DNA from: Periplaneta americana
Lineage: Eukaryota; Arthropoda; Insecta; Blattodea; Blattidae
Assembly: GCF_040183065.1 (NCBI RefSeq)
Contig: NW_027185566.1
Coordinates: forward strand, 62,001 to 126,000
Reading direction: 5' to 3'
Length of the DNA: 64,000 nt
Positions 9,238 to 18,242 of the stretch are shown here, piece by piece (position 1 is the first letter of the stretch; the number at the start of each line of letters is the position of its first letter). A model generated the notes under the pieces. The model was given only the letters and a program-made list of their open reading frames with translations, was not told the DNA's origin and did not search any database. Position numbers and translations under genes: made by a program.

Positions 9238-10536
9238 TTATTTTTTGAGATTTTTAAAAACTTGAAAACCCTTATACCGAGCTTGACTACCCAACTCTTC
9301 CTCAATTCTGAGAAGTTGATTATATTTTGCCATTCTATCCGATCGACTCATAGAACCTGTTTTAATCTGTCCCATATTGAGTGCAACGGCCAAGTCGGCA
9401 ATAGTTGTATCTTCTGTTTCTCCTGAGCGATGAGAAGAAATTGTCGTGTATTGGTTGTCTTGAGCTAATTGTATAGTTTGGATAGTCTCAGAGAGGGAAC
9501 CAATCTGATTTACCTTAACCAATATGGAGTTGGCTATCCCTTTATTTATACCTTCTTGTAAAATAGCCGCATTGGTGACAAACAAATCATCTCCCACCAG
9601 CTGAATGCCTTTTGGAGCTAAAGTATCCGTCAACAACTTCCATCCATCCCAATCATTTTCTGCCATTCCATCTTCAATAGAGATAATGGGATATTTGTCT
9701 ACAAGATTTTTGTACATAGCCACAATATCAGAAGAAGAGAGTTCTTCACCGGAAGATTTATGAAAAATATATTTTTTCTTCTCAACATTGTAAAATTCGG
9801 AAGAAGCTATATCCAGAGCTAGGTGAAAATCCAAACCAGGTTTAAATCCTGCCTTTTCTATAGCCTGTAACAGCAGAACAATAGCCTCCTCATTAGATTT
9901 GAGGTTAGGTGCAAACCCACCTTCGTCTCCCACAGAAGTGGAGTAGTTTTGTTTTTTTAAAATGCCTTTAAGGGTATGAAAAACATGGGCAGTTTGCTCC
10001 AAGGCTTGACGAAAAGTAGGAGCAGAGCTAGGAATAATCATAAATTCTTGAAAGTCTACGGTATTGTCAGCATGAGCACCGCCGTTGAGTACATTTGCCA
10101 TAGGAGTGGGGAGTGTATTTGCCTGTATCCCACCTAAATATTTGAACAGAGGCATACGGTAGTAATGAGCTGCTGCTCTTGCTACTGCTAATGACACTCC
10201 AAGAATGGCATTGGCACCCAATTTAGATTTGGTGGGAGTACCATCCAACTGTAAAAGGATATGATCAATAGTCGATTGATCATCACAGGGTAAACCCACC
10301 AATTCGTTTTCAATGATGTCTATAACATTAGTAACGGCATTTTGGACGCTTTTTCCTTGATACCAAGAAGAATCTTTATCTCGGAGTTCCAAAGCCTCTC
10401 TAGTCCCCGTAGATGCTCCTGAGGGAACAGCTGCCGTTCCTTTAATATGACCATCTAAAATTACATCTACTTCAATGGTAGGGTTTCCTCTAGAATCTAA
10501 TATCTCTCTTGCTTTAATTTCAGATATGTATGGCAT
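9238..10536 (-). CDS. eno: Enolase
   Basis: Converts 2-phosphoglycerate to phosphoenolpyruvate in glycolysis. Conserved parts are [21 protein letters not shown] (mobile loop), [11 protein letters not shown] (catalytic Glu), [14 protein letters not shown] (metal ligands Glu and Asp), [10 protein letters not shown] (catalytic Lys) and [17 protein letters not shown]. The length of 432 residues is normal. I chose the ATG at 10536 (MPYISEI): a GGAG ribosome site lies 8 bases before it, whereas the in-frame GTG at 10545 has none. It is the last gene of the minus-strand group rplU-prp-rpmA-eno, 23 bases after rpmA. Confidence 0.98.
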   Translation of the reverse strand: MPYISEIKAREILDSRGNPTIEVDVILDGHIKGTAAVPSGASTGTREALELRDKDSSWYQGKSVQNAVTNVIDIIENELVGLPCDDQSTIDHILLQLDGTPTKSKLGANAILGVSLAVARAAAHYYRMPLFKYLGGIQANTLPTPMANVLNGGAHADNTVDFQEFMIIPSSAPTFRQALEQTAHVFHTLKGILKKQNYSTSVGDEGGFAPNLKSNEEAIVLLLQAIEKAGFKPGLDFHLALDIASSEFYNVEKKKYIFHKSSGEELSSSDIVAMYKNLVDKYPIISIEDGMAENDWDGWKLLTDTLAPKGIQLVGDDLFVTNAAILQEGINKGIANSILVKVNQIGSLSETIQTIQLAQDNQYTTISSHRSGETEDTTIADLAVALNMGQIKTGSMSRSDRMAKYNQLLRIEEELGSQARYKGFQVFKNLKK

Positions 10537-10559
10537 AAAAAACACTCCATACTCAAAAA

Positions 10560-10814
10560 TTAAGCGGGATAAACGGAAATTTTGGTTTTTGTTCTTCTAT
10601 GGACTTCAAATTTAACATGTCCTTCGGTAAGAGCAAATAAAGTATGATCCCTACCTAGACCTACATTATTTCCAGGGAAGAATTTTGTTCCTCTTTGTCT
10701 TACTAAAATTTGACCTGGTTTTACAAACTCATCTCCAAATTTTTTTACTCCTAATCTTTTGGACTCGCTATCGCGTCCATTCTTACTGGATCCACCACCT
10801 TTTTTTGTTGCCAC
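10560..10814 (-). CDS. rpmA: Ribosomal protein bL27
   Basis: A protein of the 50S peptidyl-transferase neighbourhood. 84 residues with the family core [35 protein letters not shown] and [12 protein letters not shown]. The protein begins [10 protein letters not shown], so the flexible N-terminus that reaches the active site is directly encoded and does not carry the hydrophobic leader (ending in FFA) that Firmicutes remove with Prp. This is notable because a Prp homologue is encoded immediately upstream. Confidence 0.97.
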   Translation of the reverse strand: MATKKGGGSSKNGRDSESKRLGVKKFGDEFVKPGQILVRQRGTKFFPGNNVGLGRDHTLFALTEGHVKFEVHRRTKTKISVYPA

Positions 10815-10823
10815 TTTTGCCTC

Positions 10824-11135
10824 CTAAGGGTTTATTTTTATATGGATATGCTTTGGATATTTCTTCTGTATTGCCAAAAGGGAAAAAAAGAAACTCCGGA
10901 GCAAAACCTGCACTTCCATTTGTCGTGTTCCTTTTATCAAAAAAAAACCATCTCGCTTATCCAGCAAAATAAAATCTTTTTTGTAAAAAAGAACTCCTAG
11001 CTCTAACATTGCTACCTGTCCAGAAATAGCGGCACAAACAATATCAGAACCTTTTTTTGCAAAATCTGTATGACCCGAAACTTCCACTTGCAGAACAAAG
11101 TCTTCCGAGTCTAAATCAAATTGAGCCTGAACCAA
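10824..11135 (-). CDS. prp: Prp-type ribosomal-processing cysteine protease (DUF464)
   Basis: A 103-residue protein between rplU and rpmA, the usual place of the Prp/YsxB family. The catalytic pair is visible: His22 in SGHTDFAKKGSD and Cys34 in DIVCAAIS. In Firmicutes this enzyme cuts the N-terminal leader of L27. Here L27 has no such leader, so the substrate or role is unclear. The L21-DUF464-L27 order is also known from other spirochaetes. Spacing to both neighbours is under 10 bases, so the three genes form one transcript. Confidence 0.85.
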   Translation of the reverse strand: MVQAQFDLDSEDFVLQVEVSGHTDFAKKGSDIVCAAISGQVAMLELGVLFYKKDFILLDKRDGFFLIKGTRQMEVQVLLRSFFFSLLAIQKKYPKHIHIKINP

Positions 11136-11138
11136 GAT

Positions 11139-11453
11139 TTAACCTTGTATATTGTTAATAGTAACTTTATGATACTTCTGTCTATGTCCTTTTTTAGATT
11201 TGGAATTCTTGTTGTGTCTATACTTAAATGCGACAAGCTTTTCACCTTTCACTTGTTTTTCCACAGTGAAAGATACAGAGGCACCATCAATATAGGGAGT
11301 TCCTATTTTTACAGTTCCGTCTCCACCCATAAGTAATACCTTATCTGTATTAAAAGATTTACCTTCGCAATCATCTTCAATTAAATCTACAAAAATAGTT
11401 TGATTAGGAGATACATGAAATTGCTTTCCTTTAAGCTCTATAACGGCGTACAT
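11139..11453 (-). CDS. rplU: Ribosomal protein bL21
   Basis: A 50S protein of 104 residues starting MYAVIELKGKQFHVSPNQ and ending in the basic family segment KYRHNKNSKSKKGHRQKYHKVTI. A near-perfect AGGAGG ribosome site lies 8 bases before the ATG. It heads the rplU-prp-rpmA-eno group. The leader upstream is only about 70 bases and very A+T-rich; no attenuator structure is evident. Confidence 0.97.
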   Translation of the reverse strand: MYAVIELKGKQFHVSPNQTIFVDLIEDDCEGKSFNTDKVLLMGGDGTVKIGTPYIDGASVSFTVEKQVKGEKLVAFKYRHNKNSKSKKGHRQKYHKVTINNIQG

Positions 11454-11526
11454 AAATAGATCGCCTCCTTTGTGAGTCTAGAATATTGTTATAAAATTTA
11501 TAAAAAAAAAACTTGAAAACAAATTT

Positions 11527-13056
11527 TTAAAAAATATCGCTGGTTTGTAAAGAAATTTGGACATACTGATCAATTTTCTGAATGAGCGAACGAGAAATTT
11601 GAATATTTTTTACAAGCTTCTCCATTTTATCTTTAGGAATAACAAACTGAACTTTATTTTTAAGCTCTTCACTACCAATAGTAAAAACGGTATCCAATAA
11701 AGAATCCAGTGTTTGAGCATTGGACAAGAAGTCTTGACAGATCTGTTTTGATCTTATTTCTATAGGAGTTAAGTTCCCGTATGAGGACTGAATCACTTCT
11801 CTTGCCCGTTTAATGTTATCTTTGGTAAATTGAAAAGATTTGAGTAGGGCTTGAAAATAATAGATTAAATCCTTTTTAAATTCTGGAAGTACAAAAACTG
11901 TATTTTTGACGAGAAATTCAAAGGTAGGTAGTACACTTTTGTAGAAAACTTTTTCGCTAAATGCCATCAATACTAAAGAAATAGAGATTGCAGATTTTTT
12001 ACCAGAATTCTTTTTTAAAAAAGAGTCAATTTTATTCTGTTGATACCTGATTTGCTGGATAGTCTGTTTGTCAAACATAAAATTTAAAGTATTATCTTCT
12101 GTTTCTTTGACAAATGTACAAATGGCCATTCCATGGCTCTTATGCACTTGTTCAGAAATATCTTGAAGGATATGCACAATACTAGGTTTTTCTACAGAGA
12201 GTTGTGGAGGAAGAGCACGTATCAGTTCATTTTTCCCCTGCACTTGCAAGATATTAAGGAGTAAGTTATTGGCAAAAAATTCACTCATTTTAGCGAAAAA
12301 ATTGCGAAATTCTCGTTTATTGATAATTTTAATTTTTAAATATTTTCCATACGGCTCAATAAAATTATAGTAATCACTGTTGGATTTCAGACTGGAAAGG
12401 TGGTTAACAAAACTTTCTAGTTCTTTTGCAATATGGTGTAAAGGAAGCTTTTTATAATTTTTTTCCAAATTTTCAAGAGCTGGATCTTGAAAAAAAGATG
12501 GGTATAACATAAGAATAAGATCCGTGAGATCATACTGCAAAAAGCTATAAAATTCCGTCCCTAGGTCTAAGATTTTATGAATTTTATAAATCTGTTTTTG
12601 AGAAAAAGAAGATTTATAATCTAAAAAAGTTTGTTTTAGGTATAGTTTTGTTTGAAATAAGCCATTTTTGAGTATATTAGATTTTATCTTGTCTGGATTG
12701 GTAAGGATATTGTATAGTTCAAGCTGTTCTGCTGAAGAATACTGACTGAGTATAAACAGTGGAAATTTTTCTGTGTCGAATAATGCCTGAAAAGAAAGAT
12801 GATCCCTAAAAGCTTTCATATACTGGTGGATATGAACCAGTGTAGCAATAAATTGTTTAGAAAAGGTGAGGTCCTTGGAAAGGTATTTCTTGGCTAACTG
12901 ATCCGTTTTGAGTTTGTAACGAATCTCTCTAATTTTTTTTTGTTCTTCCAGTAATGGGTCAGAATAGCCTAAAAAGGTAGATTTAATAAATAACTTAATT
13001 TGTGCAACACTGCTAATTTGTAATATAGATGAGGCATCTTGATTTGTTTTGGACAT
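11527..13056 (-). CDS. Hypothetical protein, helical, conserved context
   Basis: A 509-residue cytoplasmic-type protein rich in Leu, Lys, Phe and Ile, without signal peptide or membrane segments and without a motif that I recognise. The predicted structure is nearly all helical. Large proteins of unknown function with this character occur in spirochaete genomes, but I cannot assign a family from memory. It lies between smpB (57 bases upstream) and rplU (73 bases downstream) on the same strand, so it may share transcription with ribosome-related genes. Confidence refers to it being a real gene. Confidence 0.8.
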   Translation of the reverse strand: MSKTNQDASSILQISSVAQIKLFIKSTFLGYSDPLLEEQKKIREIRYKLKTDQLAKKYLSKDLTFSKQFIATLVHIHQYMKAFRDHLSFQALFDTEKFPLFILSQYSSAEQLELYNILTNPDKIKSNILKNGLFQTKLYLKQTFLDYKSSFSQKQIYKIHKILDLGTEFYSFLQYDLTDLILMLYPSFFQDPALENLEKNYKKLPLHHIAKELESFVNHLSSLKSNSDYYNFIEPYGKYLKIKIINKREFRNFFAKMSEFFANNLLLNILQVQGKNELIRALPPQLSVEKPSIVHILQDISEQVHKSHGMAICTFVKETEDNTLNFMFDKQTIQQIRYQQNKIDSFLKKNSGKKSAISISLVLMAFSEKVFYKSVLPTFEFLVKNTVFVLPEFKKDLIYYFQALLKSFQFTKDNIKRAREVIQSSYGNLTPIEIRSKQICQDFLSNAQTLDSLLDTVFTIGSEELKNKVQFVIPKDKMEKLVKNIQISRSLIQKIDQYVQISLQTSDIF

Positions 13057-13113
13057 ACATTATCTACTCAATACTAATCTTTTTCCTTCTTTATCGGAGA
13101 TTTTACCAAAAAG

Positions 13114-13581
13114 TTAAAATTTCCTAGAAGTATTCCATTTTTTTAGTTCTTTTGCTTCGGCCTGCTTCATTTCTTTTTCTTTTAAACTAGATCTCTTATC
13201 AAAAGATCTTTTCCCTTTACCTAGTCCGAGCTCTATTTTCACTAGATTTTTCTCGTTAATATAGACTTTTAAAGGGACTAGTGCCAAACCTTTTTCTTTG
13301 ACTTTACCAATCAAGGTGTCAATTTCTTTTCGTTTTAACAGAAGTTTTCTCATCGCCGTGGGGTTATGTTCAAAAAATCGGTTATTTCCCTTATAGGGAG
13401 CAATATGCATGTTGATTAAATAGAGTTCATTTTTGAATGTTTTAGCGAAAGAATCGTTGATGTTAACTTTTCTAGAGCGGATAGATTTGACTTCAGAACC
13501 CTTAAGAACAATTCCAGCCTGAATTGTTTTCAGAATTTCATAATTCCATAATGCTTTTTTATTCTGTGTGATCAAAGTCAT
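13114..13581 (-). CDS. smpB: SsrA-binding protein SmpB
   Basis: Binds tmRNA and delivers it to stalled ribosomes for trans-translation. The 155-residue protein has the OB-fold family blocks: NKKALWNYEI, GIVLKGSEVKSIR, INMHIAPYKGNNRF, MRKLLLKRKEID, KGLALVPLKVYI and GKGKRSFDKR, followed by a basic C-terminal tail that enters the ribosomal A site. The tmRNA gene itself is not seen in this window. Confidence 0.97.
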   Translation of the reverse strand: MTLITQNKKALWNYEILKTIQAGIVLKGSEVKSIRSRKVNINDSFAKTFKNELYLINMHIAPYKGNNRFFEHNPTAMRKLLLKRKEIDTLIGKVKEKGLALVPLKVYINEKNLVKIELGLGKGKRSFDKRSSLKEKEMKQAEAKELKKWNTSRKF

Positions 13582-13680
13582 TTTTTTCCTAAATCTTCAC
13601 TTTTTTATATATATTTAATATAACCATAAAATTATGGCACAAAGCTTATTATCTTGAAAAGCAGTAAAAAAGGAAGACCA

Positions 13681-14757
13681 GTGTTAAAGAAAAATCAACC
13701 TTATAGACCTAAGAAAAAGAAATCTTGGACAAAACACCTCAAAGGGCTGTTTTATGCCATATGTATTGCACTGGTAATTCGTGTCGTTATTATTGAGCCT
13801 TACAAAATTCCATCGGAGAGTATGTATCCTTCCATTTTGAAGGGAGATATGTTGATGGCAAATAAATTTATTTATGGGATTTTTGTTCCCATTGTGGATG
13901 TAAAAATCCCTAGTTTTATCAAACCAAAACATGGGGATGTTGTTTTATTTCAAGCTCCAAATTACCAAAGTCCAGGAAAAATGAAGGAGTTTGTCAATTT
14001 TTTTACATTTGGTATTTTTAACTTGGACAACAATATGGATAATCCAAGATTTTTCATTAAAAGAGTTATAGGAACGCCAGGAGATAAACTCACTTTAGTG
14101 GATCCACGAAAAAACGACTTCCGTTTTCAGGTCATTCGTAATGGGTTAGAAGAAAAACTTCAGCCTTACGTCCAAAAAACTGAAAAATTACAGGATGAAT
14201 CTATTGCGTTTTTTACGGAAAAAGAAACACCAGCTATTATCCAATATCAAAAAGAGGAAATAAGTTTTTTTTCTCAACAGAGTTATGATATTATAGATGA
14301 TTTGTATGTTCCTGCTAAAGGAGATAAACTGAAATTTATATTAATGACAGATGATTTTAACAAAGATATGGTCATTGCTGCCAAAGCACAAGAAGAACCC
14401 TTGGATATCAGCTATGGCGCAAGAGTTAAACTTGTTGTTACCAGAATGATTGATGATAAAGAAGAAACAGTCTATGATAGTACAATTTCTGGGCGGATTC
14501 TAAGTATTTTCTACTACAATCAAAAACCAAACACTTTACTCCAATCGGATGATATGTACCGTTTGTATTTAGATGGAGTTGTACAAACGGAAGTTGAAGA
14601 TAATTACTATTTTGTTATGGGAGATAACCGAGATAACAGCCAAGACAGTAGATACTGGGGTTTTGTTTCCAATCAGTATATTATTGGCAGTCCAATGATT
14701 AGATATTGGCCTTTAGGGAGAATGGGTTCGGTTAACTTAAAACCTGCTCAGAACTAA
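13681..14757 (+). CDS. lepB: Signal peptidase I
   Basis: Membrane-bound serine protease that removes signal peptides. A basic N-terminus is followed by one membrane segment (FYAICIALVIRVVII), then box B IPSESMYPSI with the nucleophilic Ser, box D FFIKRVIGTPGDKL with the general-base Lys, and box E GDNRDNSQDSRYWGFV. About 170 residues separate boxes D and E, a longer insertion than in E. coli. I chose the GTG at 13681, which has AAAGGA 6 bases upstream; an in-frame TTG at 13654 lacks a site. Convergent with the permease gene, with only two bases between stops. Confidence 0.95.
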   Translation: MLKKNQPYRPKKKKSWTKHLKGLFYAICIALVIRVVIIEPYKIPSESMYPSILKGDMLMANKFIYGIFVPIVDVKIPSFIKPKHGDVVLFQAPNYQSPGKMKEFVNFFTFGIFNLDNNMDNPRFFIKRVIGTPGDKLTLVDPRKNDFRFQVIRNGLEEKLQPYVQKTEKLQDESIAFFTEKETPAIIQYQKEEISFFSQQSYDIIDDLYVPAKGDKLKFILMTDDFNKDMVIAAKAQEEPLDISYGARVKLVVTRMIDDKEETVYDSTISGRILSIFYYNQKPNTLLQSDDMYRLYLDGVVQTEVEDNYYFVMGDNRDNSQDSRYWGFVSNQYIIGSPMIRYWPLGRMGSVNLKPAQN

Positions 14758-14759
14758 AA

Positions 14760-16085
14760 TTAGAGATTCCTAAAGCGAATTGCGATGATAAGGAGAGCTA
14801 TTCCTAATATTACCATACTAGGAAACCAAGCTGCCACATAAGGACCCATAAAGTGCTGTTTAAAGGCAAAGTTGCTTACGGCGAGCAATATATTAAAAAT
14901 AAACACACAAACAACACTGACTCCGATGGCTATGTCTTTTCCTTGTCTTTTTTTAAACAGTGCTAGTGGAATCCCTAACATTGTCATAAAAATAGCATCT
15001 ACGCAGAAAGCTATTTTTCTTTGAAATAGAAAAATGTCATCCGCAGCCGGGTTTCTAGAATCTAGTTCGTGAAATGTATTTAAATCTAAATTTGCCTTAG
15101 TTTGTAACTGCTTGATGGTATCTTCTAGTTTGATTTTTTCGGAAGAACTGAGGGTTTGACTTGTAGAAAGTTTTTCTTGATGGACTTGTAGATCATTATT
15201 TGTTTTTATGATTTCATGAAAAGCTTTCAAAGAAGTAACAGCTCCTTTAACTGTTTTTTCTTGAACTGTTTCATAAAGTTGTGTGAGACCAATTAATTCG
15301 CTCCCTTCTGGTACAATACTTTGTACATTGACTGCTTTTATATATACGGTAATTTCATCGAAAAATTGAAATGAAACGTTGGTGTTAGTGGTATCAAAAA
15401 TATAGGGGAGGGCACTTGCATTGTAGAGTGTAATGGGGATATTAAAGTTTTTTTCATCTATACTGGGTTTGATAGTTCCTCTTTTAGCGTAATAAAGTAT
15501 GTTGGTTTGGCTATCAATAAAAGATACTCCGTATAAATTTTCATCATCAATATTGGCTATTTTTAATTCTCGTACGCCATCACTAAAGCTCTGTTTTTTC
15601 TGGATTTGTGAAATAGGATTTTTTTGAAGCATTTTATATTTTTCTTTTAAAAAATTGGTATTTCCCCACGGTAAAATCCACTGAAAAAAACAAAGTTGAA
15701 AGATAAACAAAACAAAGCCAAAAAAAATAGCAGGTTTCAGAATATTAAAATAGGAAACTCCATTACTTCTGATGGCTGTAATCTCGTTATTTTGCGTCAA
15801 ATGCCCTAAAGTTAAAATAATTCCAATTAAAACTCCAATAGGGATGGTAAATGTCATAAGAAATGGGATTAAATAAAAAACGGTTTTTAATACTCCCCAT
15901 AAAGGGGCTTGATACTGTATAGCCAATGCCACAAAATCGGACAAGTATTGTACCAAATTTACCAAAGAAAATATAAAAATTCCCATAAAAAAGTAAGGAA
16001 AAATAGATCTGAAAATATAGCGTTGTAATATAGTTCTAGGGATAAAAGAAAAAATAAATCGAATACTGTTTCTTAAGATATTGAT
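14760..16085 (-). CDS. LptF/LptG-family (YjgP/YjgQ) permease, non-standard start
   Basis: Membrane component of the LPS-transport ABC exporter LptB2FG. Three N-terminal and three C-terminal membrane segments flank a periplasmic domain; IPIGVLIGIILTLGHLTQNNE followed by EITAIRSNGVSYF is the family signature. The first ATG is at 15986 and would start inside membrane segment 1. The open frame continues upstream to the CCA gene stop and encodes the missing part (TILQRYIFRSIFPYFFMG, the usual RY...pF N-terminus). No ATG, GTG or TTG occurs there. An ATC at 16085 sits 6 bases after GGAG and is my best guess; the start is uncertain. Only one of the usual LptF/LptG pair is here. Confidence 0.8.
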   Translation of the reverse strand: MNILRNSIRFIFSFIPRTILQRYIFRSIFPYFFMGIFIFSLVNLVQYLSDFVALAIQYQAPLWGVLKTVFYLIPFLMTFTIPIGVLIGIILTLGHLTQNNEITAIRSNGVSYFNILKPAIFFGFVLFIFQLCFFQWILPWGNTNFLKEKYKMLQKNPISQIQKKQSFSDGVRELKIANIDDENLYGVSFIDSQTNILYYAKRGTIKPSIDEKNFNIPITLYNASALPYIFDTTNTNVSFQFFDEITVYIKAVNVQSIVPEGSELIGLTQLYETVQEKTVKGAVTSLKAFHEIIKTNNDLQVHQEKLSTSQTLSSSEKIKLEDTIKQLQTKANLDLNTFHELDSRNPAADDIFLFQRKIAFCVDAIFMTMLGIPLALFKKRQGKDIAIGVSVVCVFIFNILLAVSNFAFKQHFMGPYVAAWFPSMVILGIALLIIAIRFRNL

Positions 16086-16097
16086 AAAGAACTCCAG

Positions 16098-17363
16098 TTA
16101 TTGTTTTTCATTTCTTAAAATATCGTCTAAATATGATAATGCTTGTGCTTGAGATTGAATATTTCCTTGGAGTTGTTCATTTTCTATTTGATCCAGAATG
16201 GTTTTAAATTGGGGCGATGGTGTTAATCCCTTTTCTTTAAGGATACTACCTGTTACATATTTTGTTGGATATAGGGAGTTTTTTTCTTGTTTGTAGTAGT
16301 GAACTATACTTTTAGTTATGTCTGAATACTGAGGTACGAAAATTTTTGTCCAATTTTCAATAAAAATCAAAATATCCTGTATGTGGGGAGTTCTGAGTAT
16401 CCTTTTTTTCTGGTAATGCTCTAAATTATTCCATTGTTTTGGGACATCTAGCCATGGCAAAGTATTTTCTAAAAGTTCTTTTTCTTGCGTAGTAAACATA
16501 AATATTTGTTTGAGTTTTTGAAAAATAGAAGGTGAGTGTAGATTTTCAGAAATTAATGCTAAATATTTAAGGCAGAAAGGAAAATTTATCAATGAAACTA
16601 AATTTTGAAAGAGAAGAAGGCTGTTATCCGAAACCGTTTCTATCGGGAAAATATTTTTTGCTAACCCTGTTTTGAATAAAAGAATAATTTCCTTTGTATC
16701 CTGCGAAAAATTAATGATTTTGATCATTTCTTCGCGAATTCTTTCTTTGCTGACCATTTCCAATGTATTCGCCTGTTGTGTGATCACTTTTAAGATATAT
16801 TCTGAAATTTGAAAGTTTCCAAATTTTAATTGAGCCGAGAATCTAATACACCTAAGCATTCTGAGTTTATCCTCATGGAATCTTTCTTGAGGATTACCTA
16901 TTGTGTTGATTATTTTTTGTTCTAAATCCTGTAGCCCACCTACATAATCTATGATTTGCTTACTGATAGGATCATAAAACAAGCCATTGATAGTAAAATC
17001 TCTCCTTTGAGCATCGTGTTGTGCGTCTGTGAATAAAATACAAGAAGGTCTTCTGCCATCTTTGTACTCTCCATCTTTTCTAAAAGAAGCCACATCAAAT
17101 GTAAAATTCCCTACAGTAACAAGAATAACACCAAAATGAGCCCCAACAGATTTATGATTAGAAAATAAATTCATAATATCTTGAGGTCGTGCTGATGTTG
17201 CGATATCAATTTCTGTAATTTTTACTCCTAGAATCATATCCCTTACGGCCCCACCCACAAAATAAGCGACGTGCTGGTGGTTTTGTAACTTTAAAATAAT
17301 TTTTTGTGCGGCTATAAAAAGAGGGTTATCTTTTAAATCGGTTGGTACAGAAAACGGTATCAT
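16098..17363 (-). CDS. cca: CCA-adding tRNA nucleotidyltransferase
   Basis: Adds or repairs the 3' CCA of tRNA. The class II nucleotidyltransferase head is clear: YFVGGAVRDMILG, EIDIATSA with the metal-binding acidic pair, RRDFTINGLFYDP, then LRMLRCIRFSAQL, which recognises tRNA and the incoming nucleotide. The tail of about 421 residues is of poly(A)-polymerase/CCA type without an obvious HD domain motif. I chose the ATG at 17363; a TTG at 17378 is in frame. The two tRNA genes in this window do not encode CCA, which fits a need for this enzyme. Its stop lies 12 bases before the likely permease start. Confidence 0.92.
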   Translation of the reverse strand: MIPFSVPTDLKDNPLFIAAQKIILKLQNHQHVAYFVGGAVRDMILGVKITEIDIATSARPQDIMNLFSNHKSVGAHFGVILVTVGNFTFDVASFRKDGEYKDGRRPSCILFTDAQHDAQRRDFTINGLFYDPISKQIIDYVGGLQDLEQKIINTIGNPQERFHEDKLRMLRCIRFSAQLKFGNFQISEYILKVITQQANTLEMVSKERIREEMIKIINFSQDTKEIILLFKTGLAKNIFPIETVSDNSLLLFQNLVSLINFPFCLKYLALISENLHSPSIFQKLKQIFMFTTQEKELLENTLPWLDVPKQWNNLEHYQKKRILRTPHIQDILIFIENWTKIFVPQYSDITKSIVHYYKQEKNSLYPTKYVTGSILKEKGLTPSPQFKTILDQIENEQLQGNIQSQAQALSYLDDILRNEKQ

Positions 17364-17405
17364 AAAGACTTTATCCAAAAAAATATTCTCAATACGGAAA
17401 AATAG

Positions 17406-17411
17406 ATTATA
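17406..17411 (-). promoter_or_regulatory. Possible -10 box for cca operon
   Basis: A perfect TATAAT on the minus strand about 43 bases before the cca ATG, in the divergent cca-rpmH interval. No convincing -35 hexamer is found at 16-18 bases; TTGTAT lies 20 bases upstream. Confidence 0.35.
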
Positions 17412-17472
17412 TTTAACAGGTTAAAATATAAATACAAATTACCCACATTCAATAGAATAAAAGGAGCAGCAG

Positions 17473-17646
17473 ATGAAAAGAACTTATCAACCGAGCGATT
17501 TAGTGAGAAGAAGGAGATTTGGTTTTAGAGAAAGGATGAGTACTGTTGGTGGGCGTAATGTCCTTTCTAGAAGAAGACGCAAAGGAAGACATGTTCTTAC
17601 TGTATCTGACGAAAGAAAGCTCAAGGGAACAAGAAGACCTGTTTAA
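17473..17646 (+). CDS. rpmH: Ribosomal protein bL34
   Basis: My own translation gives 57 residues: [38 protein letters not shown] and a tail [19 protein letters not shown]. The first 45 residues are a standard L34; the last ten or so are an extra C-terminal tail. AAAGGAG lies 7 bases before the ATG. It heads the classic series rpmH-rnpA-yidD-yidC-jag. Confidence 0.95.
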   Translation: MKRTYQPSDLVRRRRFGFRERMSTVGGRNVLSRRRRKGRHVLTVSDERKLKGTRRPV

Positions 17647-17649
17647 GTT

Positions 17650-18003
17650 ATGAATTTTCAGAAGTTAAAACGGCAAGATTTTGTCTTTTTAAAAGGAAAA
17701 GATCAAAAATTAAAGGGGCGTTATTTTGTTCTTTTGTATTTTTCTGTGATTTCTGAAAGAGAGGCTGGTTTATCTTTTATTGTTTCTAGAAAGCATGGAA
17801 ATGCTGTAAAGAGAAATCTTCAAAAACGTTGGATAAGAGCGATGTGTCGACAAGAATGCGAACAGTTTTTCTATTTGTTTCAGAAAATGAAGTTACTCAT
17901 TATTGCGTTGCCTGTGTCAGGAAGTTATATCGAAAAGTTGACGGATTTTCGTAAATGCCTGAAACGCTTGGAAAGTCGAGTTGAGAGTGAGGCTTTATGT
18001 TGA
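17650..18003 (+). CDS. rnpA: Ribonuclease P protein component
   Basis: Protein subunit of RNase P, which trims the 5' ends of tRNA precursors. The 117-residue protein carries the family signature SRKHGNAVKRNLQKRWIRAM (RNR-type helix). It begins 3 bases after rpmH and its end overlaps yidD by 7 bases, as in many bacteria. The RNA component gene is not recognised in this window. Confidence 0.93.
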   Translation: MNFQKLKRQDFVFLKGKDQKLKGRYFVLLYFSVISEREAGLSFIVSRKHGNAVKRNLQKRWIRAMCRQECEQFFYLFQKMKLLIIALPVSGSYIEKLTDFRKCLKRLESRVESEALC

Positions 18004-18242
18004 AGGTATTTTTTGCATTTTTGATAAGAGGGTATCAAAAAATTTTATCCCCCATACTTGGGCATCGTTGTCGATTTTATCCCAGTTGTTCAGAATATGC
18101 TTTGGAGGCATTAGAGTATTTTAGCCTTTTTAAGGCATTGAAAAAAATTATTTGGCGGTTACTCCGTTGTGGACCTTGGGCTAAGGGTGGGGTAGACTTT
18201 TTGGTATTGCCCAAAACAGATGAAAAAAAGGAGCTAATATGA
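17997..18242 (+). CDS. yidD: Membrane protein insertion efficiency factor YidD
   Basis: A small protein of 81 residues with the family core LIRGYQKILSPILGHRCRFY followed by PSCSEYALEAL, and LLRCGPWAKGGVDF near the end. It assists YidC-dependent membrane insertion. Overlaps rnpA by 7 bases and yidC by 4 bases (ATGA), so all three are coupled. Confidence 0.95.
   Translation: MLKVFFAFLIRGYQKILSPILGHRCRFYPSCSEYALEALEYFSLFKALKKIIWRLLRCGPWAKGGVDFLVLPKTDEKKELI

Noticed and set aside
13624-13637. Near-palindrome CCATAAAATTATGG upstream of lepB
   Set aside because: A two-base loop in an A+T-rich divergent region could arise by chance; nothing else supports an operator.
17442-17450. Sequence TTACCCACA close to a DnaA box, near rpmH
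   Set aside because: Only one near-match occurs, and no dnaA gene or AT-rich DnaA-box cluster is seen, so I do not call an origin of replication.
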